Shown here: positions 32,608 through 41,546 of the stretch, piece by piece
Layout of the letters: every line of letters begins with the position of its first letter
Position numbering within the stretch: position 1 is the first letter of the stretch
Source: Oscillospiraceae bacterium
Lineage (GTDB): Bacteria > Bacillota > Clostridia > Oscillospirales > Oscillospiraceae
Assembly (NCBI GenBank): GCA_015067615.1
Contig: SVMD01000016.1
Location: 1-58,097, forward strand
DNA: 58,097 bases
Direction: 5' to 3'
Notes under the pieces: model-generated
The model's database searches: none
Seen by the model: only the letters and a program-made list of their open reading frames with translations
What the model was told of the DNA's origin: nothing
Program-made: the position numbers and the translations under genes

Positions 32608-33874
32608 TTGCCTTATCCTCCGTATCGGTAATTCTCTCTATTTTGATCCGGACGGCGGGATTTTTCTGATCATCCGGCCGCGGATTGGTTCCGATTCCAT
32701 AAACCGCCAGGATCCCTGCCTCATCGCAAAGCACCGGGATCCGGTCCCGGAGCGCTGCGGGGATCTTGCGGTCGATAAACAGCTTTTTCAGGCTCTTTGT
32801 TCCCCCGGGCAGCCGGATACTGTCGCCGCTCTGGCGGGAACGAACGGTGATGGGACCCTTGGGATACACCGTACAGGCATCCGCTCCGCAGGATTCCCCC
32901 AGGGTGATGCGGTAATCGCCCCATGTGTAAACTCCGGGTTCTTCCAGCGTCACCGGAGCCAGGGAGGCAGCCTCCCGGCGCACCTCCAATTTACCGTAGT
33001 TCCGGGCGATGGTGACGCCACCGGGAAATTGGGCAAAGGCCGAGGGCTTGTCCGTGAAGATCAGGGCTTCCGCCTGGGCGATGTGGGTCTTTTCCGGCTC
33101 CCGGACGCCGCTTTCCTTCAAAAAGCGCTCCAGACAGCGCTGCCGCACCGCGGGATGGAGCTTCCGCAGGTTTTCCACGTCCATGACTTCCGCCCGGGCT
33201 GCTCCTGCCAGGTATTCCTCGTCCTGCCGCAAAAGCAGGGCCATGGCGCTGACATTGGCGGCCAGCTGGGGATTTTCCTGCTTCAAAAGGGGCATCACAT
33301 GGTGGCGAAGCCGGTTGCGCAGAAAGGCGTCCGTATCATTGGAGCTGTCGGTGATGTAGCTTAAAGACCACTCGGCGCAGAAATCCTCCACGTCCTGCCG
33401 GGTCACAGAGAGCATGGGCCGGATAACACTGCCGCTGACAGGGGCGATGCCTCCCAGTCCCTTTAATCCGGTGCCCCGGACAATATGCATCAGCACCGTT
33501 TCCGCGTTGTCGTCGGCGGTGTGGGCGGTGGCCACTTTGCCGGGGATGGCACGCAGGAATGCGTACCGGGCATCCCGGGCGGCGGCTTCCAGCCCCTTCT
33601 TTCCGGGGACGATGGTGCCGTGGCCCACGGTCAGGGGGATATCGTAGCGTTCGCAGAAATCCCGGACGAAATTCTCGTCCCGATTGGATTCTTCTCCGCG
33701 CAGATGGTGATTGAAATGTGCGGCGGACAGCTGGATTTTCAGCTTATCCTTCAATAAATACAGGGCAAACAGCAGCGCCACGGAGTCCGCGCCGCCGGAA
33801 ACGGCGCAGGTGATCCTGTCACCGGGGGCCATCAGGTCCTGTTTCCGGACAAAGGACAGGAGCTTATTCAGCAT
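32600..33874 (-). CDS. tilS: tRNA(Ile)-lysidine synthase
   Basis: This 424-aa enzyme modifies C34 of the CAU-anticodon isoleucine tRNA to lysidine, so that it reads AUA. The PP-loop SGGADS is at 26-31 in the N-terminal ATPase domain, followed by [18 protein letters not shown] and [14 protein letters not shown], all diagnostic. The C-terminal region (about 300-424) holds the tRNA acceptor-binding part with [28 protein letters not shown]. It overlaps dnaB by 11 bp and hpt by 8 bp. Confidence 0.95.
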   Translation of the reverse strand: MLNKLLSFVRKQDLMAPGDRITCAVSGGADSVALLFALYLLKDKLKIQLSAAHFNHHLRGEESNRDENFVRDFCERYDIPLTVGHGTIVPGKKGLEAAARDARYAFLRAIPGKVATAHTADDNAETVLMHIVRGTGLKGLGGIAPVSGSVIRPMLSVTRQDVEDFCAEWSLSYITDSSNDTDAFLRNRLRHHVMPLLKQENPQLAANVSAMALLLRQDEEYLAGAARAEVMDVENLRKLHPAVRQRCLERFLKESGVREPEKTHIAQAEALIFTDKPSAFAQFPGGVTIARNYGKLEVRREAASLAPVTLEEPGVYTWGDYRITLGESCGADACTVYPKGPITVRSRQSGDSIRLPGGTKSLKKLFIDRKIPAALRDRIPVLCDEAGILAVYGIGTNPRPDDQKNPAVRIKIERITDTEDKANA

Positions 33875-35210
33875 GCTTCCACTCCCGGTCCGTGAACATC
33901 TGGTACTGGCCGAACCACTGCATCTTCACCGTGCCGGTCTCGCCGTGGCGGTTCTTGGACACGATGCATTCGGCAATGCCCTTGTCTTCGGTATTTTCGT
34001 TGTAATATTCGTCCCGGTACAGGAACATGACCGAGTCCGCGTCCTGCTCGATGGCGCCGGATTCACGAAGGTCGGACATGATGGGCCGCTTGTCGGTACG
34101 GCTTTCCACCGCACGGCTCAGCTGGGACAGGCAGACCACGGGGATATTCAGCTCCTTGGCCATAATCTTTAAGGAACGGGAGATATCGCCCACCACCTGG
34201 ACACGGTTTTCATTGCTCCCCTTGCCATAGCCGGAGCCCTGCATCAGCTGCAGGTAGTCGATGATGACCAGGCCCAGGTTATCCAGCCGACGGAGCTTGG
34301 CATTGATCTCCGCCACGGTGACGGAGGGATTGTCGTCGATGCGGATATCGGTCTGGCTCAGGGCGGAGGCGGCCATGGACACCTTGGTCCACTCCTCCTC
34401 GGAAAGCTTGCCGGTGGAGAGCTTCTGCAGTTCCACGAAGCTTTCACTGGCCAGGATACGCATGGCCAGCTGCTCCCGGGACATTTCCAGGTTGAAAATA
34501 GCCACGGTCTTTTTGTACTTTTTCGCCACGTTGACACCCATGTTCAGGGCGAAGGCGGACTTACCCATGGCGGGGCGGGCAGCAACCAATATCAGGTCGG
34601 ACTTGTTCAGGCCGTTGATCTTGGTATCCAGATCCCGCAGGCCGGTACTCAGGCCGGGGATAGCGGAATCGGACTCCGCCAGCTCTGTCAGCCGGTCAAA
34701 GACCTTGTGCAGCACCATGCCGATGGGCTCCAGGGAGTCGCCGGTCTCGCCCTTTCGCAGGGCGTAGATCTTCTTCTCGGCGGATTCCAGCATCTCGGAA
34801 GCGGTGCCGGTGCCCTCGGAGACCATCTCGGAGATGTCGTCAGCGGCGGTGGCCAGCCCCCGGAGCATGGACTTTTCCCGGACGATGTTCGCATAGCGCA
34901 CCACATGGGCGGCAGTGGGGGTGATCTCCATCAGCTGGAGGATGTAGTCCCGGGAATTGTCCTGATAGTATCCCAGCTCCTTCATCTTGTCCAGCACGGT
35001 TACCGGGTCGATGGTCTGGGAGTAATTGAACATGGTATAGATGGTCTCAAAAATCTCCCGGTTCTGCTTCAGGTAGAAGTCATCGGGCTTGAGAAGGCCC
35101 ACCACATCGGTGATGCAGCGGCTGTCAATCAAGATGGAGCCAAGCACAGCCTGCTCCGCCTCCAGCGACTGGGGCACCTGTCTGGCCAAGAGTTCTTCAT
35201 CCATGTCCAT
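33864..35210 (-). CDS. dnaB: Replicative DNA helicase DnaB
   Basis: This 448-aa hexameric helicase unwinds DNA at the replication fork. The N-terminal domain (about 10-115) begins VPQSLEAEQAVLGSILID, the primase-interacting part. The RecA-like domain carries Walker A ARPAMGKS, Walker B LVIIDYLQLM, and the conserved SQLSRAVESRTDKRPIMSDLRESGAIEQDAD. No intein is present. It sits in the gdpP-rplI-dnaB order typical of Firmicutes, here with two extra small genes between rplI and dnaB. ATG 35210 follows AGAAAGGAGAAATGG. Confidence 0.97.
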   Translation of the reverse strand: MDMDEELLARQVPQSLEAEQAVLGSILIDSRCITDVVGLLKPDDFYLKQNREIFETIYTMFNYSQTIDPVTVLDKMKELGYYQDNSRDYILQLMEITPTAAHVVRYANIVREKSMLRGLATAADDISEMVSEGTGTASEMLESAEKKIYALRKGETGDSLEPIGMVLHKVFDRLTELAESDSAIPGLSTGLRDLDTKINGLNKSDLILVAARPAMGKSAFALNMGVNVAKKYKKTVAIFNLEMSREQLAMRILASESFVELQKLSTGKLSEEEWTKVSMAASALSQTDIRIDDNPSVTVAEINAKLRRLDNLGLVIIDYLQLMQGSGYGKGSNENRVQVVGDISRSLKIMAKELNIPVVCLSQLSRAVESRTDKRPIMSDLRESGAIEQDADSVMFLYRDEYYNENTEDKGIAECIVSKNRHGETGTVKMQWFGQYQMFTDREWKHAE

Positions 35211-35257
35211 TTCTCCTTTCTCTGTGTTTTGATTCGCGGGGCAATCCCCGCCCTGCG

Positions 35258-35659
35258 TCAGATTTTCATGAAGCCGCAGCAGCCCAGCTCTTCCATGGGA
35301 CGGAAGCCCTGGGAGCGGTAAAATGCCTTTGTTTTTTCTGTATTGTCAGTTGCCAGCTGGATCTGGTACACATGGGCATACCGGGCAAGCATTTCTCTCA
35401 TCAGCGCTGTGCCGATGCCCCGGCGCTGGTACTCCGGGTACACCAGGATGTCCTGGATCAGCACCGAGGAATAGCCGTCCCCCACTGCCCGGATCAGGCC
35501 GATGAGCCTGCCATTCTCCCAGGCGGCCAGGGTACAAAGGGATCCGGCAAAGGCCTGCTTCAGCATTTCGGGCCGGTTATAGTAGTTCGACCAGCCAACC
35601 GCCCGGTACAGGGGCAGAATCTGGGTTTCATCATATTGGGAATAGGGTTTGATATCCAT
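35258..35659 (-). CDS. GNAT family N-acetyltransferase
   Basis: This 133-aa protein is a single GNAT domain that transfers an acetyl group from acetyl-CoA to an unknown amine. The pyrophosphate-binding loop is YQRRGIGTALMREMLARY; it is preceded by the IQDILVYPEYQ strand and followed by QLATDNTEKTKAFYRSQGF. The start, YSQYDETQILPLYRAVGWSNYYNRPE, is that of a widespread clostridial subgroup. It lies 47 bp upstream of dnaB in the same direction. Confidence 0.9.
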   Translation of the reverse strand: MDIKPYSQYDETQILPLYRAVGWSNYYNRPEMLKQAFAGSLCTLAAWENGRLIGLIRAVGDGYSSVLIQDILVYPEYQRRGIGTALMREMLARYAHVYQIQLATDNTEKTKAFYRSQGFRPMEELGCCGFMKI

Positions 35660-35693
35660 AAATTACCCCCAAATCTTTCTTGCTTACCGGAAG

Positions 35694-35834
35694 CTACTGT
35701 GCTTTTCTGCAGCGCTCCGCCACGAACATGGTCAGGGCCGTGATGATATTTACCGTCAGGCAGACCAGGGCGGCAAAGCCGCTGAGGGTCAGGCCCTGCA
35801 GAGACAGATTGTGGATCTTATCGATGAGTTTCAT
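35694..35834 (-). CDS. Single-span membrane peptide (46 aa)
   Basis: ATG 35834 follows GAGGAAGAAAACTCT, and the frame ends at 35694. The product begins MKLIDKIHNLSLQGLTLSGF, has one membrane helix at about 16-37 (rich in Leu, Val, Ile, Ala) and a basic end ERCRKAQ. A longer in-frame start at 35900 would read through the interspersed 'gcattctgcattctg' repeat and is rejected. I do not recognise the peptide. It lies between rplI and the GNAT gene, 34 bp upstream of the latter. Confidence 0.4.
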   Translation of the reverse strand: MKLIDKIHNLSLQGLTLSGFAALVCLTVNIITALTMFVAERCRKAQ

Positions 35835-35868
35835 AGAGTTTTCTTCCTCATGAGGTATGCCGAAGGCA

Positions 35869-35908
35869 TCATTCTGCATTCTGCATTCAGCATTCTGCAA
35901 TTTGCATT
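35869..35908. repeat. Interspersed heptamer-type repeat ATTCTGC (copy 1)
   Basis: Tandem, slightly diverged units of ATTCTGC run here and overlap the rplI stop codon (35907-35909). Related copies are at 40508-40578 and 54852-54885. Confidence 0.7.
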
Positions 35909-36353
35909 AACCTTCCACAACCTTCACGGTCAGGGGTGCGGTGATCTCGTAGCCCAGCTTGCAGGTGGCGGTGTAGGTGCCGACATTCTTGATGTTCTCA
36001 TTCAGAACGATCTTGCGCTTGTCCAGCTTGATGCCGGTCTGCTTCTCCAGGGAGGCAGCAACTTCAGCATTGGTGACAGCGCCGAAGAGTCTGCCCTGTC
36101 CGCCGCCCTTGGCGGTGACAGTAACGGTCAGCTCACGGAGCTTGTTGGCAGTGGCCATGGCCTCGGCCTTCTCCCGGGCGATGCGCTCCTGGGTGGCCTT
36201 GTCGTTCATACGCATGGTATTGATGGCGTCGGGGGTGGCCTCAATGGCCATCTTCTTGGGCAGCATGAAGTTTCTGGCGTAGCCGTCGGAAACCTCGATC
36301 ATCTGACCCTTCTTGCCCTTGCCCTTAACGTCCTGTAACAGAATGACTTTCAT
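35907..36353 (-). CDS. rplI: 50S ribosomal protein L9
   Basis: This 148-aa protein has the L9 N-terminal domain MKVILLQDVKGKGKKGQMIEVSDGYARNFMLPKKMAIEAT, a long connecting helix (about 40-75, rich in Ala, Arg, Lys, Glu), and the C-terminal rRNA-binding domain with GRLFGAVTNAEVA. Length is exactly normal. L9 binds 23S rRNA and projects from the large subunit, affecting ribosome spacing and frame maintenance. ATG 36353 follows AAGGAGAATATATT. It lies downstream of gdpP with a 102-bp repeat element in between. Confidence 0.97.
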   Translation of the reverse strand: MKVILLQDVKGKGKKGQMIEVSDGYARNFMLPKKMAIEATPDAINTMRMNDKATQERIAREKAEAMATANKLRELTVTVTAKGGGQGRLFGAVTNAEVAASLEKQTGIKLDKRKIVLNENIKNVGTYTATCKLGYEITAPLTVKVVEG

Positions 36354-36378
36354 AATATATTCTCCTTATGTGTGATTT

Positions 36379-36480
36379 GCCTCCCCTTGAGGGGAGGTGG
36401 CCCGTAGGACCGGAGGGGTGAAAGGTTGCGAAACTTCACCCCTCAGTCAGCTTCGCTGCCAGCTCCCCTCAAGGGGAGCC
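36379..36480. repeat. 102-bp palindromic repeat element (intergenic copy)
   Basis: The element begins GCCTCCCCTTGAGGGGAGG and ends CTCCCCTCAAGGGGAGCC, so its ends are hairpins and inverted repeats of each other. Its core has CACCCCTCAGTCAGCTTCGC. An equally long relative (102 bp) lies inside mutL at 51961-52062. It fills the gap between gdpP and rplI. Confidence 0.8.
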
Positions 36481-36483
36481 TTT

Positions 36484-38463
36484 TTACTCTTCGTAGAACT
36501 TGTCGATGGATGCCACCAGCTGCTCCAGTGCCTCCTTGACGGAGACATTCTTCATCTGGCAGCCTGCGGTGGCCATATTGCCGCCGCCGCCCAGGGGCTC
36601 CAGGATCATCTGCACATTGGCAGAGCCGATGCTCCGGGCAGAAATGTAGACGGTATCATTGTCCGGGTACAGCACAAAGGAGGCGCTGATGCCGGAGATA
36701 TTCAGCAGCTCGTCCGCCGCCTGGGCCGCCAGGACCCGGGTGGTGGAGCTGCTTAAGGGTACGATGGCGATCTCCTGCCGGTACAGCTTGGCGTTCTTGA
36801 TGATCTGGTACTTGGCGATGGTGTCCTGGAAGTCGTTTTGCAGCAGCTTCTTCACCTCCACCGTATCCGCGCCCAGCCGCCGCAGGAAGGCCGCGGCCTC
36901 GAAGGTGCGCTCGCCGGTGCGGACATTGAAGCTCTTGGTATCCAGACAGAGGCCCGCCATCAGGCTCTTTGCCTCGATGGGCAGGATATCGGTGGTCTCC
37001 AGCGCATACTGCATCAGCTCCGTCACCAGTTCGGAGGCGGAGGAGGCGTAGGTCTCGTGGAAAGACATGATCACCGGATCGATATAGTCCGCAGCCCGGC
37101 GGTGGTGGTCGATGACGCAGATCTTGGAGATGGTCTCCAGCAGCTCCCGGCTCTCCACCTGGTCGGGCCGGTTGGTATCCACCACCACCAGCACGCTGTG
37201 GTTGTCGCAGAGCACCAGGGCCTCCTGGGGGGTGATGAAAATATCCGCGTATTCCGGCACCGCCCGGATCTCGTCCAGAAGTTTCTTTGCAGCGTTGTTC
37301 TGCAGGTCGATTACGATATTGGCCTTCTTGCCCTTCTTCCGGCACAGGCAGCACACACCCACGGCGGCGCCCACGGCGTCCAGGTCCGCGTTTCTGTGGC
37401 CCATGACGAAGACCCGGCTGCTCTGGCCGATGAGCTCCATCAGGGAATTGGACTTGACTCTGGCCTTGACCTTGCTGGTATAGTCGGCCTCCTGCTGGCG
37501 GCCGCCGTAGAAGCTGAAATTGAACCGGTCCTTCAAAACCGCCTGGTCACCGCCACGGCTCAGGGCCATTTCAATGCCCAGGGCCGCGAAATTGTAGTTT
37601 TCGTCGAAGTTGGCGCCGTCCACGCCCATGCCGATGGAGATGGAGGCAGGCAGGCCGGTGGGATTTAAGATACTGTGGGCATCCTCAATGAGGGAGAATT
37701 TCTCATCCACAGCCCGCTGCAGGTCCCGTTTTTCAAAGATGAACAGGAACCGGTTGCGCTCCAGACGCCGCAGGATGCCGTTGTAGCCCTCGGTCCACCG
37801 GGTGATGGCCTCGTTGAGCTTGGCATTCATGGCGGAGATGGCCGCCTCGGTCAGATTTTTGGTCAGCTCTTCGTAGTTGTCCACCAGAATGATGGACACC
37901 ACAGGCCGGGAGCGGATGTACTCATCCCGGATCTGGTACAGCTCCGTCATATCAGAGAAATACAGCACGCCCAGGGTATTGCCCTCGCTGTCACCGGCAT
38001 GGACCAGGGTTCCGTGGACCCGGTAGCGGCGCTTGTCAATGGTCACATCATGAGGGCACTCGCTCTTCCGGTCAACAAGCCAGTCCAGCTCCAGTGAGGG
38101 AACCAGATCCTGGAGATTGCACTCTCTCATGGTGTCGTCAAAATCCATCATCCGGCCAAACAGCTGGTTGGTCCAGACAATGCAGCCGTCCGCCAGGCGC
38201 ACCATGGCTGCAGGGAAGGGGGCTTCTCCCCTGCTGGAGGATTCCAGGGTGTTTTCGGTTTTCTGCAGAAAACGCTGCAATTCCCTGCGGCGATAGCTCC
38301 GGTCCAGATGATACAGGGCATACAGCAGCAGTGCGGCGCAGGCCTGGGTAGCACCCAGCCAGTATTGCTCCATGAACAGCGCCACCACACAGAACGCACC
38401 CATAATACCGAAATAAATGCCCATATGGGGTCTGAGCAGCCGGCTCAGCTTGTTTTTCACCAC
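36484..38463 (-). CDS. gdpP: Cyclic-di-AMP phosphodiesterase GdpP
   Basis: This 659-aa membrane protein degrades cyclic di-AMP, the second messenger controlling potassium, osmolyte and cell wall balance. Two membrane helices lie at about 15-30 and 34-50, followed by a PAS-like region (about 80-165), a degenerate GGDEF domain (about 170-300, with SISIGMGVDG) and the catalytic DHH/DHHA1 module. The metal motifs are GHRNADLDAVGA and VIDHHRRAADYI, and GGGGNMATAGCQM closes the C-terminal domain. The start is GTG 38463 (a second GTG follows directly) with AAGGAGG upstream. It has a strong promoter and heads the rplI-dnaB cluster. Confidence 0.95.
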   Translation of the reverse strand: MVKNKLSRLLRPHMGIYFGIMGAFCVVALFMEQYWLGATQACAALLLYALYHLDRSYRRRELQRFLQKTENTLESSSRGEAPFPAAMVRLADGCIVWTNQLFGRMMDFDDTMRECNLQDLVPSLELDWLVDRKSECPHDVTIDKRRYRVHGTLVHAGDSEGNTLGVLYFSDMTELYQIRDEYIRSRPVVSIILVDNYEELTKNLTEAAISAMNAKLNEAITRWTEGYNGILRRLERNRFLFIFEKRDLQRAVDEKFSLIEDAHSILNPTGLPASISIGMGVDGANFDENYNFAALGIEMALSRGGDQAVLKDRFNFSFYGGRQQEADYTSKVKARVKSNSLMELIGQSSRVFVMGHRNADLDAVGAAVGVCCLCRKKGKKANIVIDLQNNAAKKLLDEIRAVPEYADIFITPQEALVLCDNHSVLVVVDTNRPDQVESRELLETISKICVIDHHRRAADYIDPVIMSFHETYASSASELVTELMQYALETTDILPIEAKSLMAGLCLDTKSFNVRTGERTFEAAAFLRRLGADTVEVKKLLQNDFQDTIAKYQIIKNAKLYRQEIAIVPLSSSTTRVLAAQAADELLNISGISASFVLYPDNDTVYISARSIGSANVQMILEPLGGGGNMATAGCQMKNVSVKEALEQLVASIDKFYEE

Positions 38464-38516
38464 TACCGCCTCCTTAAATTGGCATGATTACCCAATTTAT
38501 CCATACTATACCCGCC

Positions 38517-38545
38517 ATTATAGCATTTCTTAAGAAAACGTGCAA
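38517..38545 (-). promoter_or_regulatory. Promoter of gdpP
   Basis: On the minus strand TTGCAC (38540-38545) and a perfect TATAAT (38517-38522) are spaced 17 bp, about 55 bp before the GTG start. Confidence 0.8.
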
Positions 38546-38627
38546 CTGATTTTCTCAATTTAGCCCAGTTAATTTCCCTTGTATTTCAGCTGATAAATTA
38601 TTTTGCACAAAGCAACGAAAAAATAAT

Positions 38628-38658
38628 TGTATACTTTTCCGAAAAACTGTGTTATACT
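38628..38658 (+). promoter_or_regulatory. Likely promoter of the RNase J gene
   Basis: TATACT (38653-38658) is a good -10 element; the best -35 is TTGTAT (38628-38633) at a long 19-bp spacing. Transcription from here would give a leader of about 190 nt. Confidence 0.45.
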
Positions 38659-38664
38659 ATCTTT

Positions 38665-38852
38665 GCAGGTATCGGGTGTGGGCTGAACCCGATCCAAACA
38701 TAATGGCTCCGATTGCTCGGAGCGGTCACTTTTTTTTCATCCATGCAGGCGTTTTTCCCCGGGCCAGGCGATTCAGGGCCGACGTTCGGGGCAAATGGCT
38801 GCCTGCTTTGCCATGGCCATTTTTGGCGTAATCATTGAAAGGAGTATTATAC
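38665..38852 (+). promoter_or_regulatory. Structured 5' leader of the RNase J gene with terminator-like hairpin
   Basis: This ~190-bp non-coding stretch folds into at least three elements: ATCGGGT/ACCCGAT (38671-38677 with 38687-38693), GCTCCGA-TTGC-TCGGAGC (38706-38723) followed six bases later by eight Ts (38730-38737), and a long-range pairing of CCATG and GCAGGC (38741-38750) with GCCTGC (38801-38806) and CATGG (38812-38816). The second looks like a premature terminator. I do not recognise a known riboswitch class. Autoregulation by RNase J or ligand control are both possible. Confidence 0.5.
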
Positions 38853-40508
38853 TTGGCAGAAAAACTGAAAATTATCCCCTTGGGCGGTATGGACGAGATT
38901 GGTAAGAACTGTACTGTCCTGGAGTACGGCAAGGACATGATCGTGGTGGACTGCGGCGTCAGCTTCCCCGATGAAGATATGTACGGCGTGGACCTGGTGA
39001 TCCCCGACTTTACCTACCTGGTGGAAAACCAGAAGAAGCTGAAGGGTATGTTCATTACCCACGGCCACGAGGACCACATCGGTTCCATTCCCTACTGCAT
39101 GCAGCAGGTAAACTGCCCCATCCACGGCACTGCCATGACCAACGGCCTCATCAAGCTGAAGCTGGAGGAGCACCACCTGGCGGACACCGTCAAGCTGGTG
39201 ACCCACAAGCCCGGCGACGTGGTGAAGGCCGGCTGTTTCCAGGTGGAATTCATCCATGTGAACCATTCCATCGCCGACGCGGTGGCCTTCGCCATCAAGA
39301 CCCCTGTGGGCACCGTGGTATTCACCGGTGACTTCAAGATCGACCCCACCTCCGCCGACGGCATGATCGACCTGGCCCGGTTCGGCGAGCTGGGCAAGCA
39401 GGGCGTGCTGGCGCTGCTGGCCGACTCCACCAACGTGGAGCGGGCGGGCTACACCCCCAGCGAGAATACCGTGGCCGAGGGCCTGGACCGGCAGTTTAAG
39501 AACTGCGACCAGCGGATCATCGTCACCACCTTCGCCTCCAATATGTACCGGATCCAGTCCGTCATCGACACTGCCCAGCGCTACGGCCGGAAGGTGGCCG
39601 TCACCGGCCGCAGCATGGAAAATATGCTGAAGGTCGCCACGGAGCTGGGCTATCTGAAGATCAAGTCCGGCACCATCGTGGATATCGCCGCCACCAAGAG
39701 CCTGCCCAAGAGCAAGGTGGTCATCGTATCCACCGGCTCCCAGGGCGAGAATATGTCCGCCCTGTACCGGATGGCCTTCAACACCCACAAGCAGATCGAC
39801 ATCACCTCCGGCGACCGGATCATCATCTCCGCCTCCGCCATCCCCGGCAACGAGAAGTCCGTGTCCCGGATTATCAACGAGCTGTACCGGAAGGGCGCCG
39901 ACGTGGTCTATGAAAAGAGCGAGGGTCTCCACGTCTCCGGCCACGCCTGCCGGGAGGAGCTGAAGATCATCCACGGTCTTTTAAAGCCCAAGTTCTTCAT
40001 CCCCGCCCACGGTGAGCAGCGAATGCTGCAGATCCACAGCCGTCTGGCCCAGAGTATGGGCATGAATCCCCGGAATATCCACATCGCCGATATCGGCACC
40101 GTGCTGGAATTCACCGGCAAGACCTGCAAGGTGGGCACCCCCGTAGTGGCCGGCAAGGTCTTTGTGGACGGCACCGGCGTGGGTGATGTGGGCAGCGTGG
40201 TACTGCGGGACCGGAAGCACCTGGCCGAGGACGGCATGATCGTGGTGTGCATGAACCTGAGTAGCGAGGACGGCAGCCTGCTCACCGGCCCGGATATCAT
40301 CACCCGGGGCTTCGTCTACGTCAAGGAGAGTGAGGACCTGATGGAAGAGCTGAAAGAGGTTGCTCTGGAAGCCCTGGAGCGCTGCCAGCGCAAGCGTGTC
40401 CGGGACTGGTCCACCATCAAGTCCGCCATCAAGAATGACCTCAGCGGCTACCTCTATAAGCATACCAAGCGCAATCCCATGATCCTGCCCGTGATTATGG
40501 AAATCTAA
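38853..40508 (+). CDS. rnjA: Ribonuclease J
   Basis: This 551-aa enzyme is a 5'-to-3' exonuclease and endonuclease central to RNA decay in Firmicutes. The metallo-beta-lactamase core has HGHEDH at 70-75 and the beta-CASP motifs, including STGSQGENMSALYR and FIPAHGEQRML; a C-terminal dimerisation domain follows (ending in KRNPMILPVIMEI). I choose TTG 38853 (MAEKLKIIPLGGMDEIGKNC) because GAAAGGAG lies at correct spacing; the upstream in-frame TTG at 38835 overlaps that site. It is divergent from gdpP and preceded by a structured leader. Confidence 0.95.
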   Translation: MAEKLKIIPLGGMDEIGKNCTVLEYGKDMIVVDCGVSFPDEDMYGVDLVIPDFTYLVENQKKLKGMFITHGHEDHIGSIPYCMQQVNCPIHGTAMTNGLIKLKLEEHHLADTVKLVTHKPGDVVKAGCFQVEFIHVNHSIADAVAFAIKTPVGTVVFTGDFKIDPTSADGMIDLARFGELGKQGVLALLADSTNVERAGYTPSENTVAEGLDRQFKNCDQRIIVTTFASNMYRIQSVIDTAQRYGRKVAVTGRSMENMLKVATELGYLKIKSGTIVDIAATKSLPKSKVVIVSTGSQGENMSALYRMAFNTHKQIDITSGDRIIISASAIPGNEKSVSRIINELYRKGADVVYEKSEGLHVSGHACREELKIIHGLLKPKFFIPAHGEQRMLQIHSRLAQSMGMNPRNIHIADIGTVLEFTGKTCKVGTPVVAGKVFVDGTGVGDVGSVVLRDRKHLAEDGMIVVCMNLSSEDGSLLTGPDIITRGFVYVKESEDLMEELKEVALEALERCQRKRVRDWSTIKSAIKNDLSGYLYKHTKRNPMILPVIMEI

Positions 40509-40578
40509 ATGCAGAATTGTGAATGCAGAATGCAGAATGTTGAACCATAATTCTGCATTCTGCATTTTGCATTCTGCC
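40508..40578. repeat. Interspersed ATTCTGC/GCAGAAT repeat forming a hairpin (copy 2)
   Basis: A block of AATGCAGAATG units is followed, after AACCAT, by their complement, giving an imperfect stem of about 20 bp right at the end of the RNase J gene. It fills the gap to the dihydrouridine synthase gene. Confidence 0.75.
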
Positions 40579-40601
40579 TTCAAGAAAACTGGAGATTACA
40601 T

Positions 40602-41546
40602 ATGCAGTATTATTTTGCCCCCATGGAGGGGCTGACGGACAGCATTTATCGCCGTCTGCATCACAAATATTTCCCCGGCGTGGACCGGTACTTTATGCCC
40701 TTCATCTCCCCCACCATCCACCGTTCATTGACCCACAAGGAGGACCGGGAGCTGCCGATGGCGGACAGCGAGGCTTTTGTGGCCGTGCCCCAGGTGCTGA
40801 CCAAGGTGCCGGAGGATTTCCTCTGGGCGGCTCAGGTCTGTGCGGACCGGGGTTACAGCGAAGTGAATCTGAACGTGGGCTGTCCCAGCGGCACGGTGGT
40901 TTCCAAGGGCAAGGGCAGCGGTATGCTCCGGGATGCACAGGAACTGGACAGATTTTTGGATGCGGTTTTTTCCGCTTCTCCCCTACCCATCTCCGTGAAA
41001 ACCCGGCTGGGACTGGAAAATCCGGAGGATTTTGTGCAGATTCTGGAGGTTTTCAACCGTTATCCCATCACCGAGCTGACGGTCCATCCCAGAGTCCGGA
41101 AGGATTTTTACAAAGAGCCGGTCCGGGAAGAATGGTTCCGCTACGCTTATGAACACAGCAAAAATCCCCTGTGCTACAACGGCAACATCATCACAAAACA
41201 GCAGGCAGACCAGATCGCAGTTAGCTATCCCGGGGTGGAATCCGTCATGATTGGCCGGGCCCTCATTGGCGACCCGGGTATGCTGATGCGGTCGGGCACA
41301 GAAAGAGAAACCCTGAAGCGGTTCCACGACGAGCTGGTGGAAGAATATACCCGGGTCTTCGGCTCCCAGCGCAACGCCATGTTCCGGATGAAGGAGAACT
41401 GGAGTCTGCTCCACAAGCGCTTTGAAGACACGGACAAACTGTGGAAGAAGCTGCGGAAAACCACCGATTACGCAGAGTTCATGGCCATTACCACAGAAAT
41501 TTTCCAGACCCTGTCCCTGGCCGATTCCTTGCGGGCAGACTGGTAA
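40602..41546 (+). CDS. tRNA-dihydrouridine synthase family protein
   Basis: This 314-aa FMN enzyme reduces uridines of tRNA to dihydrouridine. The N-terminal YYFAPMEGLTDSIYRRLHHK matches the Dus opening, the catalytic cysteine is in EVNLNVGCPSGTVVSKGKGS, and LPISVKTRLGLENPEDF, ELTVHPRVRKDFY, LCYNGNI and MIGRALIGDPGM line the flavin and tRNA pocket. It resembles the DusC/clostridial branch more than DusB. ATG 40602 follows CTGGAGATTACAT. Its TAA (41544-41546) overlaps the inverted repeat of a MITE-like element. Confidence 0.92.
   Translation: MQYYFAPMEGLTDSIYRRLHHKYFPGVDRYFMPFISPTIHRSLTHKEDRELPMADSEAFVAVPQVLTKVPEDFLWAAQVCADRGYSEVNLNVGCPSGTVVSKGKGSGMLRDAQELDRFLDAVFSASPLPISVKTRLGLENPEDFVQILEVFNRYPITELTVHPRVRKDFYKEPVREEWFRYAYEHSKNPLCYNGNIITKQQADQIAVSYPGVESVMIGRALIGDPGMLMRSGTERETLKRFHDELVEEYTRVFGSQRNAMFRMKENWSLLHKRFEDTDKLWKKLRKTTDYAEFMAITTEIFQTLSLADSLRADW

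Noticed and set aside
35835..35900. N-terminal extension of the 46-aa membrane peptide
   Set aside because: The extension is translated ATTCTGC repeat; the internal ATG at 35834 has a proper ribosome site.
40508..40578. Short regular repeats that might be a CRISPR array
   Set aside because: Units are 7-8 bp, contiguous and without spacers; no cas genes are in the window.
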